This document shows positions 48,505 to 60,642 of a DNA stretch of 64,000 nucleotides, in pieces. The notes under the pieces are model-generated. The model was not told where the DNA came from and ran no database searches. It saw only the letters and a list, made by a program, of their open reading frames with translations. Origin of the DNA: Nemophila menziesii. Its lineage: Eukaryota; Streptophyta; Magnoliopsida; Boraginales; Hydrophyllaceae. Each line of letters starts with the position of its first letter. Positions within the stretch are counted from its first letter, which is position 1. The DNA lies in the NCBI GenBank assembly GCA_029959085.1, contig JARWIR010000051.1, positions 248,001 through 312,000 of the forward strand, in the 5' to 3' direction. The position numbers and the translations under genes were made by a program.

Positions 48505-48526
48505 TTCCCGGCCCCGGCGCAAAAAA
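48505..48526 (-). promoter_or_regulatory. Primer-binding site, tRNA-Asp type (degenerate)
   Basis: In element sense TTGCGCCGGGGCCGGGAA follows the LTR end after a few bases. It resembles TGGCGCCGTTGCCGGGGA, with several changes. Confidence 0.65.
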
Positions 48527-48528
48527 CT

Positions 48529-50163
48529 TGGTGGGGGCATAGGTGTGATAAATAAACAGATAAATAACTATGATAATAAAGGACACACCCTTGACTACCA
48601 CGAGAAACTCACTACAAGTATTACAAATCGTTTGCAAGTTTAGTTAGTAAGTAAAAGTTCGTTCGCAGGGATTTGATCAGTTAGATCTACTTATGTATAT
48701 AAAGAAGTGTAGGAGAATTTACTTGTTAAATAAAAAGACAATAAAATAAATAATATTTATTTGGTTTCCAGATCTCGAAGAGAATAATGCAAATAAATAA
48801 TTACTAATAGAATGGAGATGAGATATATAGCTTAGGGTTGCTAGTATGCACTTATCCTTCTTAGTTAATATTCTAGTTATAAGGGTGATTAAAACTCTTA
48901 GATAAATAGTCTGGATTCTAAATTCCTCCTAACCCCCTTCCGGGTGGACTTAGGTGGCGACCTCACAATTACCAGGGGACTTAACTAAGGTGCTCCTACG
49001 CCACTAGGTTCTTATATGAGACTGGCTTGCAAATAATGATCGATGATTAAATCAAACCCTAATGAATATCTAGTTAGGCAAGCCCTTCCGGATCACTACC
49101 GCACACTAGACGCTTATGTGGTGTATTAATAATTAGACACCCCTTCCGGGTGACCATCTAACTATTATTAATGGGGTAGTCTATACTCGTGCACTAGCAA
49201 GAACTACGGTCAATAAATCAAAGCACATAAAGCAGATATATGGTTAAGAAGCTAGAATCACTTTAATAGGGTTTTCTCAAATAACATAAAAACAAATAAA
49301 GAATTAGAAATCAAAGATTATACATATGCAAACCCAAGCTAGCTATGGGAAAATTAGTTCATATCTAAAGACATAGAAATAAACTATGGATAAAAGTAAT
49401 TAGAAACAAATATAAGCTAAAGAATCTAATACAAATTACCCTAATGATAGAAGGAGATGGTGGAGAAGAGGAGTTTGCTATTTTCCAACTTCTTGTCTTC
49501 CTCTCTACAAGTCTTATTGCTTCTCTTGAACGACTTCTATGATTCTAAAGGTTTAGAACTGAGCAAGGACATGTTTACAATTATAAGAGGGTTTATTTAT
49601 AGGAGTTTAGGAAGCCCTAATTCGGATTTCTTGGAGTAGGAGTCAAGCAATGGTCTTCCTTTCCAAATCAAATTCGTAGCCTAAAATATAGAAAAGGTAA
49701 GAAACTGTTGTTGTCTTGTTTTAGCCGTAACCTCTTCAATATTGCACGTTGACGCGTTCTTTTTATAGAAACTGATCGTCTAGGAAAGCTCTACACTTTT
49801 TCTTAAGACCATTCTTCCAAATTCCCAACCGATTTGGAGTTATGATCCTTTTAGTGGATGTGGCTTGGCAACTTTTCTTTTCCTATTTTATCTTTTCCTT
49901 CCTTTATCTCCAATTTCCATCCTTATCTTCTTTTCTTTATCTCTTGGAATTGAATTGGAATCTAATTAATTTCCATATATCTTTAAAGCTTCACATTAAC
50001 ACATAAATTAAACCAAATATGCTCTAAAAATAATAATTCATCAAATCAAGACAAGAAATAGGAAAATATTAATATATAAATAAAAATCGATTATTACATG
50101 ACCATAAACACCTAAAATAATGTCTCTAACCTAGATGAATTCATCACAAATAGGGAGACATAA
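48529..50163 (-). repeat. 5' LTR of the nested gypsy element (right copy)
   Basis: 1,635 bp, from TGGTGGGGGCATAGG to GGGAGACATAA (the terminal CA is mutated to AA). It contains the family's CTCCTCTAC...TTCTCTTGAA and TAAACACCTAAAATNATGTCTC blocks. Confidence 0.88.
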
Positions 50164-51115
50164 GTCATCATTTGCCTTTATGTTGATGAAATGCTCATCT
50201 TTGGTACTTCTATTTCTATCATAAATGAGACTAAATGTTTCTTGTCATATAGATTTGATATGAAAGACATTGGAGAAGAAGATGTGATTCTCGGGGTAAA
50301 AATCAGTAGAGGTAGTAATGGTGTTTCCCTGATTCATTCTCATTACGTTAAAAGGATGCTTAAGAAATTCGACTCCTTTGAGGTAACGCATGTAAAAAAT
50401 CTAGTATTCATTTGTCTAAAAACTATGAATTTGTTGTATCCCCGAATGCATATGCTAAAATTTCAGGGAGCGTGGTGTTCTTAATAAAATACACTCGACC
50501 CGATATTGCCTATGACGTGAGTGGACTTGGTCGTTATATTCATAACCCAAGTAGTGACCACTGGCTTGTACTTTCTCGTCCATTGAAGTACTTGAGGGGT
50601 ACCATTGATCTAGGCTTGTACTATGTCTATAACAAATTACCTACAGTTTCTGGAGAGATTTTGTGATTCAAACTGGATCTCTAACAATGATGAAGTAAAC
50701 TCCACCAGTGGCTATATGTTCACCTTAGGAGGAGGTGTTGTATCGTGGTAGTTCTCTAAACAGACTTGTATAGCATGCTCCACCATGGAGTCTAAGTTTA
50801 TAGCACTAGAGTTGGATTGATAAGAAGCTGAGTGGTTGATGAGTCTCCTATCTGATATGCCACTTTGGGAAGGAAGTGACTCACCAGTGTGTATCCACTG
50901 TTATTCACAAACAGCGATTAGGGTCGCTCACAATAGTGCCTAAAATAGAAAAAGGAGATACATAGGCACCAGAAATGATTGCTGAAAAATGGTGTGATAG
51001 CCTTCGAATATGTGCGATCAAAGAAAATTTGTCATCAATTTACCAAAGGCTTGACCAGAAGAGTACAACCTGGAAACGTCGGGGTGATGGGTTTGAAACC
51101 CATCAATGGGAACGT
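50164..51115 (+). pseudogene. Ty1/copia reverse transcriptase 3' part and RNase H
   Basis: This continues the polymerase interrupted at 42818: IICLYVDE, FDMKDIGEEDVILGVKISRG, then after frameshifts TRPDIAYDVSGLGRYIHNPS and LKYLRGTIDLGLYY. The RNase H part follows (STSGYMFTLGGG, CSTMES at about 50785), ending LTRRVQPGN...GVMGLKP near 51090. The catalytic YVDD is YVDE (GAA at about 50189). Several frameshifts and stops are present. Confidence 0.88.
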
Positions 51116-51703
51116 GTGACTAATGAGTCTATGTGATGCATCCCCATCCCTATGGCATAATATAAATTTGGCTTAAGAAATTCATAGCCATTCATGGTGG
51201 TCCTATTGAGAAGGACTTTATGAATTCACTTATAAGACGTACCACTCTTAAAAGAGCACAAAGGTTGAGTGCATAACCTTTTAACAAATTCATAGCCACT
51301 TATAGTGGCCTTCTTTAGAAATACTTGATAAATTCACCATTGAAATTGAGACTCACCATTCATTATAGGATGTTAAGGAGACTTCCTTAATAATGCCATA
51401 TGAACAAGTCCACAAAGTTCATAGCCCATAAGTGGTGGTCCTTAGAGAAGGACTTGATGAACAAACTAAAGGATGATGTTTGAGGAAACTATAACTATCA
51501 ACAGTGTATAGTATATTCGGTGAGGGTCTTGATAAAAAATCGTCAAGTTCAAGAGTACGTTCACTTGAAGGAATTTGGTGGTTGCCTCACTTTGCTACGT
51601 GTCAATTTAAATCAAAAGATATTACCACTTAAGTACAACACCCAAATGTTGACATTTACATAAACATGTTCACCTTCTCTCCCAAAGAACCTGAGTGGGA
51701 GAT
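51116..51703 (+). other. Copia 3' untranslated region and polypurine tract
   Basis: A short direct-repeat-rich stretch (TTCATAGCC(A/C)...GTGG and GAGAAGGACTT-GATGAA words at about 51180, 51290 and 51420). It ends in the purine tract CTGAGTGGGAGAT directly before the LTR. Confidence 0.65.
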
Positions 51704-52780
51704 TGTTAAAATTAACACATTAATATTGATTTATTAAGTGAACACTGTCATGATCTTAACGGATAAGTGGAAAATCTATTCATGTATAAAATAGTCCCAC
51801 ATTGGAAGATTAAAAGAAAAACATTAGAAATGCTTAATTTAAAATAGTTTCCTTTATCAAATTCCTCATCCTACTGGGAGATGTGGAAAAAACTTTTTAT
51901 TAATTAAAAAAGCCTCACATCGAAAATGGTGAAAAGATTAAGTAAGTATTTATTTGCTTATCTCTCTATCTATTCCAAAAGAATTAAAGGCTATGAAGGC
52001 TAAAAGAGAATAAGCAAATCCCCACACGTGTGCACCACCACCACCCGCCCAAACCGACTCGGCTTCGACACCGTCGTGGGGTATCGGGGAGTGAAAAGTG
52101 AAAAATAAAATGATTTTTGAAGAGTGGATACTGTTGAATGGCTAGTACTTATACTAGTCGTTGTCACTTCATAACCTTCCGGTTAGAAGACAAAACATCC
52201 ACGAATTAAAGAGTCATTAAACTCAGAATATTTTTCCAATCAAGGCTCAACGGTTACAAGAGTTGGTCAAATAGAAAATGATTCAAAAGCTAGCAAAGTG
52301 TCCAGATTCATGATGCAATTTGAAAAAGTGTTTGTGACAATTCTGAAAAGCCTGCTACTCACCTATATACAGAGCCTTCTCTCATTTACAAATTACAAAA
52401 CTAAAAGTTTAGAAAAGAATATTTTACTTCTCACTTATATTATTCTCATATTCATAGATTAGAGTGATTAGAGTAGTTCCTCTGTTAGAGATACCGACAC
52501 AACTTGAATATCTATTTAACAAAATTTTCTATACTATGTAATAATTATTTTCTTGTATTCTCGTGTAAGTTTTGTTAATTTAATCTCTTGTAATAGAGTA
52601 GTGTTACTTTTAATTGAATTTTATTTACCTTTTGTTTTTTTAAAATCAATATCTTTCGTTTTAAAACCAGTGATTATTTAATTTTCACACACATAGACAT
52701 CAAATATCTAATCATATAATCTTGGATTAATCAAAGAAATTAATGGGTCGTCAGATGTCTCCTGACAAGCAATCCTAACA
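51704..52780 (+). repeat. 3' LTR of the copia element
   Basis: 1,077 bp from TGTTAAAATTAACAC to CAATCCTAACA, with the TGTTA...TAACA inverted ends typical of copia LTRs. The matching 5' LTR is not in the window, because the 5' half is lost or lies outside. Probable TATA and transcription start text lies near 52370-52460. Confidence 0.78.
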
Positions 52781-53745
52781 GTACAGTCTATTAAGAAAAT
52801 TGTGGAAAAAGGTTATCATATCATCTTTCAACATATTTCAAGAACGGCTATCCAGTATAGCTGATATTTTAGCCAAAACAACAAGCTCCACCAATAACCA
52901 ACCTTAATAAAGCAATCCTTATCGGAAAAATCAGAACGGGTTAATCTATATATATACTAGTAGAGTGGTTAGCTTTGTACAGTATTTTTTATCTTACTTG
53001 CCTTTTATATGAAGATTATCTTTTGAAAAAAAAAAATTATACATCATAAATAAATCTTGCTGAAAAATATGTAATGCACATGAATCCACCTCATTCTTTT
53101 TCTATATATATATATTTTTTTTTTACGGGTACATATATTACAAAGAACGAAGAACTTAAAAAAAATTAACCAATACCAAATTTCGAGAATTTGTTAATCA
53201 GAAAGTTGAAAGACAAAACTCTGTTAATTGTCCTGTGCCTGACTTTTTTTGCTAAACGATACATTAAATTTCTCTAATGTACAATTCCAATCTAACTGCC
53301 AACACTTGTTTATTATCTTTAAAAGACCGGTTTTTTAATCAATTATATGTTGAATAGCATCAATATAAACATCCCTGAGTCTCTGTGTTTTATTCAAAGT
53401 CTCCTTTTAAAAACAAAATTAAATATTGTCTACCAATTTGATTGGATGACATCTACATCGCTGTGCTTCCTTAAGTCTAATAATTCTAATCCTCCGAAGC
53501 AGCAAAAGACAAAGGGGTCTTATCAAACTCTTTTTTCTTTCTTTTTCACATTTGATGCAGATAGGTAGATTAGATATCAAATTGATAAATTTGTGAACCT
53601 GAAGAAGATATGAAATTTTCAATATCAAATCAAATTCTCAAATCTTTTCAACAAATCCATGCTAGCGGAACATTTATTATTGTTGGCGTGATTGTGAGTA
53701 GTGACTTTTAATTTCGTCAATGACACACAATTACGAGTATATTTT
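52781..53745. other. Spacer, nothing recognised
   Basis: AT-rich, with a short (TA)n run at 53103-53112. No gene motif was found. Confidence 0.5.
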
Positions 53746-53924
53746 AAGTAATGATATATACCACTTAAATTTATACCTCCTAATATCGTGGCGTGAATTG
53801 GTTGGTTACAAATCTTTAATCAAATCAAAAAATAATACATTAACGATTTGTAACCAACTAATTTATGTCACGTTATTAGGTGGTATTTAAGTGGTATGAA
53901 TTTAAATGGTATATATCATTACTC
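53746..53924. mobile_element. MITE, same family as 31092-31282
   Basis: The termini AAGTAATGATATATACCACT and (inverted) GGTATATATCATTACTC bound a 179-bp near-perfect hairpin. Inner arms include GTGGCGTGAATTGGTTGG TTACAAATC against its complement. No intact 9-bp target duplication is visible. Confidence 0.75.
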
Positions 53925-53993
53925 TTTTTACTATTCAAAATTAATTGTATTTCAGTGTTTTCACTTTGAGTAGAAATTAGTAGAACCCTAAGC

Positions 53994-54133
53994 AAATTTA
54001 TCGAAATACAAATATGTTGTAGGCTTCAAGGGAAGTTATTAAATTTATTGAAATACAAATATATTGCGGGCTATAAGGGAAGTTATTAAATTTATCGAAA
54101 TACAAATATATTTAGGCTATAAGGGAAGTTATT
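53994..54133. repeat. 47-bp tandem triplication
   Basis: Three head-to-tail units of 47, 47 and 46 bp, each AAATTTATCGAAATACAAAT then ATNTTG-AGGCT(T/A)(C/T)AAGGGAAGTTATT. They differ at only a few positions. Confidence 0.9.
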
Positions 54134-54136
54134 GCA

Positions 54137-54955
54137 CAGTTATTCGTCAATAATATATAATTTTTTAATTTTCAAATGTAGTACTAAGTCCTACAAATTA
54201 AAGATAAGATTTCTATTTTACTATTTATTAATAAAATTTCATAAATAAAATACTAAATATTAGAATACACTTAAATAAATAAAACCCACATAGAGAACAA
54301 AAACAAATGAAAAAAACGATGATTGAGCACATGTTTAAGGAATCAGTAAGTACTATCTCTGTTCACCATCAACCACTAATCACTTATTATCATCATCGTC
54401 GATACGTTACAACCGACATCATTGTTGTAGCCTGTTAGGGAAGTCTCTGAGAATGAAAGTATTTAAGCATGAAAGACTTTGAGAAGGCTAAAAAATACTC
54501 TTAGCAGTCCCAAAGAATCTCTAAGTATGCTCAGAAAATATCTAACACTATTAGAAGAATCTCTAGATATGCTTGAAAAGTCGTTGAGATTGTGTTTTTT
54601 ATCGAGTATTTTTTATTGAGCATTTTTGTTCAAACTTTGACTAAATTAAAAAAACACATATTTAAATAAAATAATTGCACAATTTATAATTTTTATTTTA
54701 AAAATTACTCTGCTTGATTAAATAAAATAATCCTACCTAAAATAACATAAAGTTGCTATAGATTAAAAATGTTATTGAGCCTAGCGATGACGTTAGACAT
54801 TAACAACCTGGCATCTTTTGGCGTCATCTTTTCTTATTCAGAAATTAAACAATGCCATGGAGCTAAGCCTCTCACTTGGACCGTATCCCAAAACTTGGAG
54901 GTTACCACAACTCAGACTCTTACCTGAATTACTTGTCAAGGAGGCAACATTGACT
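54137..54955. other. Spacer, nothing recognised
   Basis: A repeated phrase, AGAATCTCTA(A/G)(G/A)TATGCT, occurs around 54500-54570. A short open stretch starting MELSLSLGPYP at about 54859 was noted but has no gene structure. Confidence 0.4.
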
Positions 54956-55925
54956 AATGAAACACCAAAACTAGTCCGGGAGGGGGGGGATGAATAGGCT
55001 TATATCCAAATAAATTTATTCTTTTCAATCTCATGCTCAATCAATTTAACTAATTCAAGGACAAGAAATTATGCAAACTATTGTTAAAAATCCACTGGGG
55101 CATTTCATCAAACACTTAGGAGATAAAAATAGGGTTTGACAAAATTATATTAAGGCAAAGAGTTAACACCTATCACGTAAGACATGCTAACTAGTTATTT
55201 CCTTGACATATAATTGAACACGGTGCATGCACAAAAGTAAAGAGTTAAGGGAGAGTATACAAACAACAACTTAGAGTGGGTTGGCTCCCATAGGCCTAGT
55301 CTACCACCTAATCTCTATGCACCCTTAGGATTTCAAACTCCTCCACTAGAAATCCTTGTGTCTCTTGAAGGTGAGATAATAAACCTTTACAAACTCTTCG
55401 AAATCACCTTCAAAAGAAACCCCTAGTCTTATTACCAACACTAGAAAACCAAGTGGACAATATCCACTCACGATAGACCACTTCATACGCCTGTGAATCC
55501 TTCTATTTGTGTATCGCCATACAAACACGAGTAGACAATCTCCACTCACAATATACTACTTCATACCCCATGAAGTCTTTGAATTTTGTGTCTATATCAC
55601 ACAAGCTCTAACCCATTCTTATGTAGTCTATGGAAGAACACACTCTACATTAGACCAATATCAAAATCCTAGGATTTATGATTATACCTATCCTAGCAAC
55701 TAGAATCCTAAATTCGTTAATAAATTACAGGTATCTAGGTAAATATATACAAAGCAATATGTAATTTATAAATTATGGATTAGTATGAGACTTCTTATCT
55801 AAAGATATGACTTTGAAGGGTTAGGGAAAGCTAATTTTCTTCTCTTGAGAAATCCTATTTATAGGAAACATATATCCAATGGATTTGTCCACGTGTCAAC
55901 TCCTCACTGGATGATTTTTAATATA
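54956..55925. repeat. LTR-like dispersed repeat with 65-bp internal duplication
   Basis: It starts with AGTCCGGGAGGGGGGGGATG. A G-run followed by ATGAATAG is frequent near the ends of plant LTRs. Two adjacent units of about 65 bp (about 55443-55510 and 55511-55578) share the pattern GTGGACAATATCCACTCACG...CCACTTCATAC. No second terminal repeat was found. The class is uncertain. Confidence 0.35.
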
Positions 55926-57186
55926 CCGAATTGCTCACTAATCTTTTCTACCGCATTGCTCACTAATCTTTTCTTTACTCTTACTTTGTGTTTTTCATGT
56001 AAATACTCAAAGCATACAAAACAATTAGCTCATAAACATATTACCTACTATCATTAACTTACTAAGTTTATGCTTTCAAGCCATTAAACACCTTCTACAT
56101 AATTCCTATCTCTCAAAAAAATTAATTGTACCTAAAATGCAATAAAACACATAAAAAAGAGATGAGGAACAACGAATCCCCACACCCCCAACTAAAAAAT
56201 GAGATGTATCCCCATGACTCGAATAGACTCGATAAAAATTAAAAACTAACACATATATTGCAAATACAAAAAGATGGTAAGGAAGAAACAAAACATACTC
56301 TCGAGACTATTGCGTTGCATGATCAATACCCAAAATAGGGTGCAGTGCTTTCTTGTATGTACAATTCTTGTATCACCAACAATCGCTTTCCCTTACCTCA
56401 TCTTGTGTTCCATCCCAATCAATCTTCCAGCTCTAGATATCCTTTTTTCTTACCTTCTCAAATTTCATTCTTGAATACTCTCTCGTGTGAAGATGTTCAT
56501 CTAGGAAAGTTCATTTTGGTGATAGGTACTAGCGTCCCAGAAGCTTTGCTCATCTTGGGTATAGGAGTCTCGATTTGGAGAGGTTGTGGTGTCTTTTCCT
56601 TAAAATATATAATTGCTTTTCTCTTTTATTTCACCACTACATGCTTCTCTCTAATTACTTGACCCATTTTATCCTTTTCCTTTGTTCCTGAACTTGCACC
56701 AATCTCAATTGATTTCTTCTTGCTCTCAACCAATACGTTGCTTTGAATCTTCTTCATCTCCCTAATCACTAGATAATATCTTAGTTCTTTTCGGCATCTC
56801 TTTTGACCTCCAACTCATAGATTTGAACACTTTTGAACTACCTTTTCATTATAGGTAATTAAGGTTTTATTTGGGTTAGGAAATGTGTAAGCATGATGAT
56901 ACTTTATTTGGGTGTGATGAACTCTCGCTTGGATGATATGGGTTTAAGGAATTTTGGAAAAATATTTGGAATTTTTGAATTTTGATTTCTTGGATTCTAG
57001 GTAGTTTGGATTGATATGGGTGGATGAATCTTGTTTGGAAGTATGTAGGGAAGGATTTGGATATGAATCTATGGTGATTTGGTGGTGTTTTGATGCGTGG
57101 TAGAGGTTTGGTGAAGCTTTCATGGTTTTTATTGAGTTTGGGTGTCTTGGGGAAGAAGGAGGCTTAAGGTTTGTGATATAAATGTG

Positions 57187-57795
57187 AAAAAACCTCCTTT
57201 TAGGTCAATTTGTCGCGACACGAATCGGGTTCACGTTTCATAGAGTCCGGGTTCCCATTTAGCTCTCTGTTGCTCGCCGTCGCGACCCTTTATCGCGTTT
57301 GACGACGGGTACCCGTTTTGAATTCTCAATTGTATATCGAAAAAATACACGGTTTAGGCTCAAGAAAAAGTAAATTCCGACATCCGAGCGCAAAGTTATG
57401 GCCTTTCGAAGATTTCCTTAAGCTTCTGACCTCGAACCGTCGCGACCTTTCTTCATGGACTGGTACGCCGGTCGTGGGACCGGTGTACTGCTCAAGCTTC
57501 TGTCTTATACCGTCGCAACCCTTTTTACGCAAATGACGACATGGTCTGGGGACCGGCTAGCCGCTTGTACGGCCGACATGCCGGTCAAATATTTTTACTT
57601 GGACCGTCGCGACCCTTGTGACGCGAATGACGACACGGTTGGTCGACTGGCTAGCCGGCGTTATGGCTGGCCTACTGGTCAATGCATGGAGCTTTCTATC
57701 TTGGACCGTGTTAAAGTCCGTCGCGACCCTTTGACTTGGGCCGGCTAGCCGGACGTGTGACCGGGTTGCCGGTCCGCTGTTGTGGACCTCGGTTT
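57187..57795 (-). other. G+C-rich cassette with GTCGCGACC repeats
   Basis: A motif close to CCGTCGCGACCCTT occurs five times (about 57277, 57436, 57509, 57603 and 57718). Three of these are followed by ACGCRAATGACGAC or a near form. Between them are GCCGG/CCGGC-rich words. Base composition is sharply higher in G+C than in the rest of the element. Confidence 0.65.
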
Positions 57796-58233
57796 TTCAT
57801 GAACCTTTTTCACTTCAAACTTAATTTTCACTTAACATGCACATCAAAGACACTTCTACCTTCCTCATTACTGCAATACTTATTGAAAACAGCTAATCTA
57901 AACAAAACTAAAACATAAACAATTGTGGGTTGTCTCCCGGACAACACTATTATTTAACGTCGTTTAAAGTTCGACGTGTTACCCTGATCATCTCTTGATT
58001 ATATAGCCTCCTTAATAGTGGGCGAGGCTATGCACATCTACTATCCGAATCTTGTGACCCTTCTTCGGTTGAATTTCAATCCTTTTTTCCGAAACAAGTC
58101 TTGTAACAAAAAATGGACCCATCCATGAGATCTTGAATCCCCGTGGTCTATTCTCTTCTTCACGGGTTTATTATGGACTTTCTGTTTAACTTCCTTGGTC
58201 ACAACTCAGAGTGTTGTGACCTCCCATGAATCC

Positions 58234-58940
58234 TCATGCTTTTCTTCCAAAATGGAATGTTTTGGATTCTTCTTCAGTTCGGAGAGTGACGATTCCCTCA
58301 TGAACATCAATTATGATGCGACTTGTCGCCAAGAATGGGTGTCCAAGTATCAATGGAACGTGTTGGCCTGATATACTTTCAATAATAACAAAATTTGTAG
58401 GTATAGCTAAAGTACATACATGGACAAGCACGTCCTCAATGACACCTTGTGGCTTTATCGTGGAGTTATCTAGGAGCATCAAATTGATGTCTTTTCTTCT
58501 GGCACTTCTATGCCTAACTTCTCAAACATATTCTTGGGCATGATATTTCTACCTGAACCCACGTCACACACCGCCTTAGCTTAGAATTTACCACCTATAT
58601 TAATTTGGAGGTATATAGCTTCCAGATCTTGCATCGTTGGTGGTAGCTTCTTTGGAACATTTATCAAGTCTTCTTTAGCGTGATCCATTGTCTCGACCTC
58701 GACCTCTACACTCTCACTCTTCTCGGAAGGAATCTCTTTGAAGACCTTTGGTGTTGTAGGTTCTTTCTCAATTACCTCGAGTACAGGAATGTTGATTACT
58801 TCTTGGCTTGACGTCTTAGACTTAGTATCACCACTAGGATATGTAATTCTTAGGAGATATGGTGGTGATGGAAGTGGATGTGTAGGTGGAATCTCCGCCT
58901 TATTCTCATTCTTTTCCAACCTCTTTAACCCCATCTTTGA
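58234..58940 (-). pseudogene. Gypsy protease with gag linker
   Basis: A Pro-rich linker and acidic stretch lead to LPPTMQDLEAIYLQINIGGKF. An in-frame TAA follows, then CDVGSGRNIMPKNMFEKLGI (about 58505-58570), where the active-site triad D-T/L-G is D-V-G. After a frame change comes STIKPQGVIEDVLV...PTNFVIIE...VPLILGHPFLATSRIIIDVHEGIVTL to about 58250. The pattern is retropepsin; the active site and frame are both damaged. Confidence 0.8.
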
Positions 58941-59830
58941 TCGTCACGTTTTCTAAGTTAAGCTTCGTGGATTCCTCGAGTGTTGGAATTTCTACTGCAC
59001 CCATTGCAGCTTCTTCAACCTTATCCCAATATTTGATTGTTACCTCGATTAAGTTCAACTTGATTGGTGATGATGGTTGGGTAGGTGGCGGCTCCACCTT
59101 ATTTTATTCTTCTTGCACCTTTGGTGCAATTGTCTCTTCTTCAACTCCTCTAACCAAAGGCTCAAAATCTTGTTCAATCTCTTTCTCATCTTGATTCTTA
59201 ACAATTACCCCCTCTAAGCTAAGCTTGGTTTGTTCTTCTATGGTTTAATCCTTGAACCCAACATTGATGTCGCCCAGTTTCATATGTGAATTTTGTTGTA
59301 ATTGTAGCTTGATCGTTGTGACTTGCGTTAATCTCTGTTCCATCATTTAACTTTGCTAGTGCATGAGTTGCACTAATTATATGGTAGCATTGATCTTTGC
59401 GTCACTTTCTCTCATATTATCGGTTGAAGTCTTGATGAATTGCTCCACCATATCTTTTGAATCATTTATACCTTCTTGTGGATGAGATGGAAGTGCCTTT
59501 TCCGTCATTCCTCAGATTAATTATGGAAGATCTTGGTGAAATTTCAGAAAGAAACTGGTTACTTGAGTGACCTGCGCCCTCAATGTCTCCAATTCCGCGG
59601 AGTTCTTTACGACACTTAAGCAATGTGTTGCATGCTGGTTACTGTTGGTCACATACAATCGTGTAGGTTTTCGAAAACCTTATTATAGAAGACTTCTAGC
59701 GGGTTATACATGGGCTGTGGTGGAGCTTGTACTTGGTAGCTCGAATCTTCTTGATAGAAATTTGACTTCAGTCCCTATTCATATTTGTATTCCTTGTTTC
59801 TTAATAGTTCTCTATACCTAAGAAACCTAA
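58906..59830 (-). pseudogene. Gypsy gag C-terminal remnant
   Basis: Recognised by collinearity with 47770-48410 of the complete nested element and by a Pro-rich EPPPTQPSSPIKLNLIEVTI segment (about 59040-59097). Stops are frequent. It runs up to the leader just downstream of the primer site. Confidence 0.55.
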
Positions 59831-59936
59831 AGAGAGACTAAAAAGAAAACGCATAAAACTGGAAAAAAATGAAAACTTCTACGCTAAATAAATACAACAA
59901 CTAACTATAAAATCCTCAGGAACAGCGCCAAAAACT

Positions 59937-60606
59937 TAGTGGTGGAAACGGTGTGATAAATAAATATAATAATAAAGGACCCATATAATAATAAAGGACC
60001 CATACCCTAGACTTATGATCTATTCTAAGGTATTACTAACCCTGTCTGGGTGAAAATAAGCTACTTTTGAACGATTAAGATTTTATCCAATTGGCTACGT
60101 GGATAGTTAAGGCCGTCGGACTCAATAAAGGACACCACGCGTCTATATCCTAGTTCTATAATTAGACCCCCCCCCCCTTCTGGATGATCGTTGCCATTAA
60201 CGACTAGCCTAATTACTAAGGGATACACCTAATTGATCAGGGAAGATATAATAATTAATACAAGAACATAATCAATGAAAATTAATTAAAAAACAAATCA
60301 ATTATATACTAAAATCCCATATTCAAATTAAAACAGAAAAACAATGATCAAGTGGTCATATAATTACAATCCTAGAGAGAAGTTGTGCATAATGGAACTC
60401 TTGAATAAATATCTTATAAATAAATCATAGACAAAATAGATCTAATACTAATTTACCCAAAGAATAGAGATGTAGAAGTGTAGAATTGATGCGGTGAAAC
60501 TCCAACTCTTGATTCTTCCTCCTTTAGATCCTCCTAATTGCTTCTATGATGATTTATTGATGTATACTAAGCTTAGGCAGCCAATGGATGATTTTATAAG
60601 GGTAGG

Positions 60607-60642
<36 letters not shown>

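Larger units (their letters stand above)
42819..50163 (-). mobile_element. Complete gypsy element (non-autonomous) nested in a copia element
   Basis: 7,345 bp with LTRs at 42819-44445 and 48529-50163, a polypurine tract beside the left LTR and a tRNA-Asp-type primer site beside the right one. It is inserted in copia polymerase: left flank GTCAA (42814-42818) and right flank GTCAT (50164-50168) form a 5-bp target duplication with one mismatch. Inside are gag-like (48116-48400) and protease-end (47564-47761) remnants, a G+C-rich cassette (46560-46990) and a long 3' non-coding region. There is no reverse transcriptase or integrase core, so movement must have been in trans. Confidence 0.9.

Noticed and set aside
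54853..54990. Short reading starting MELSLSLGPYP, reminiscent of a transcription factor N-terminus
   Set aside because: There is no downstream domain, no splice structure and repeat sequence follows at once; probably chance.
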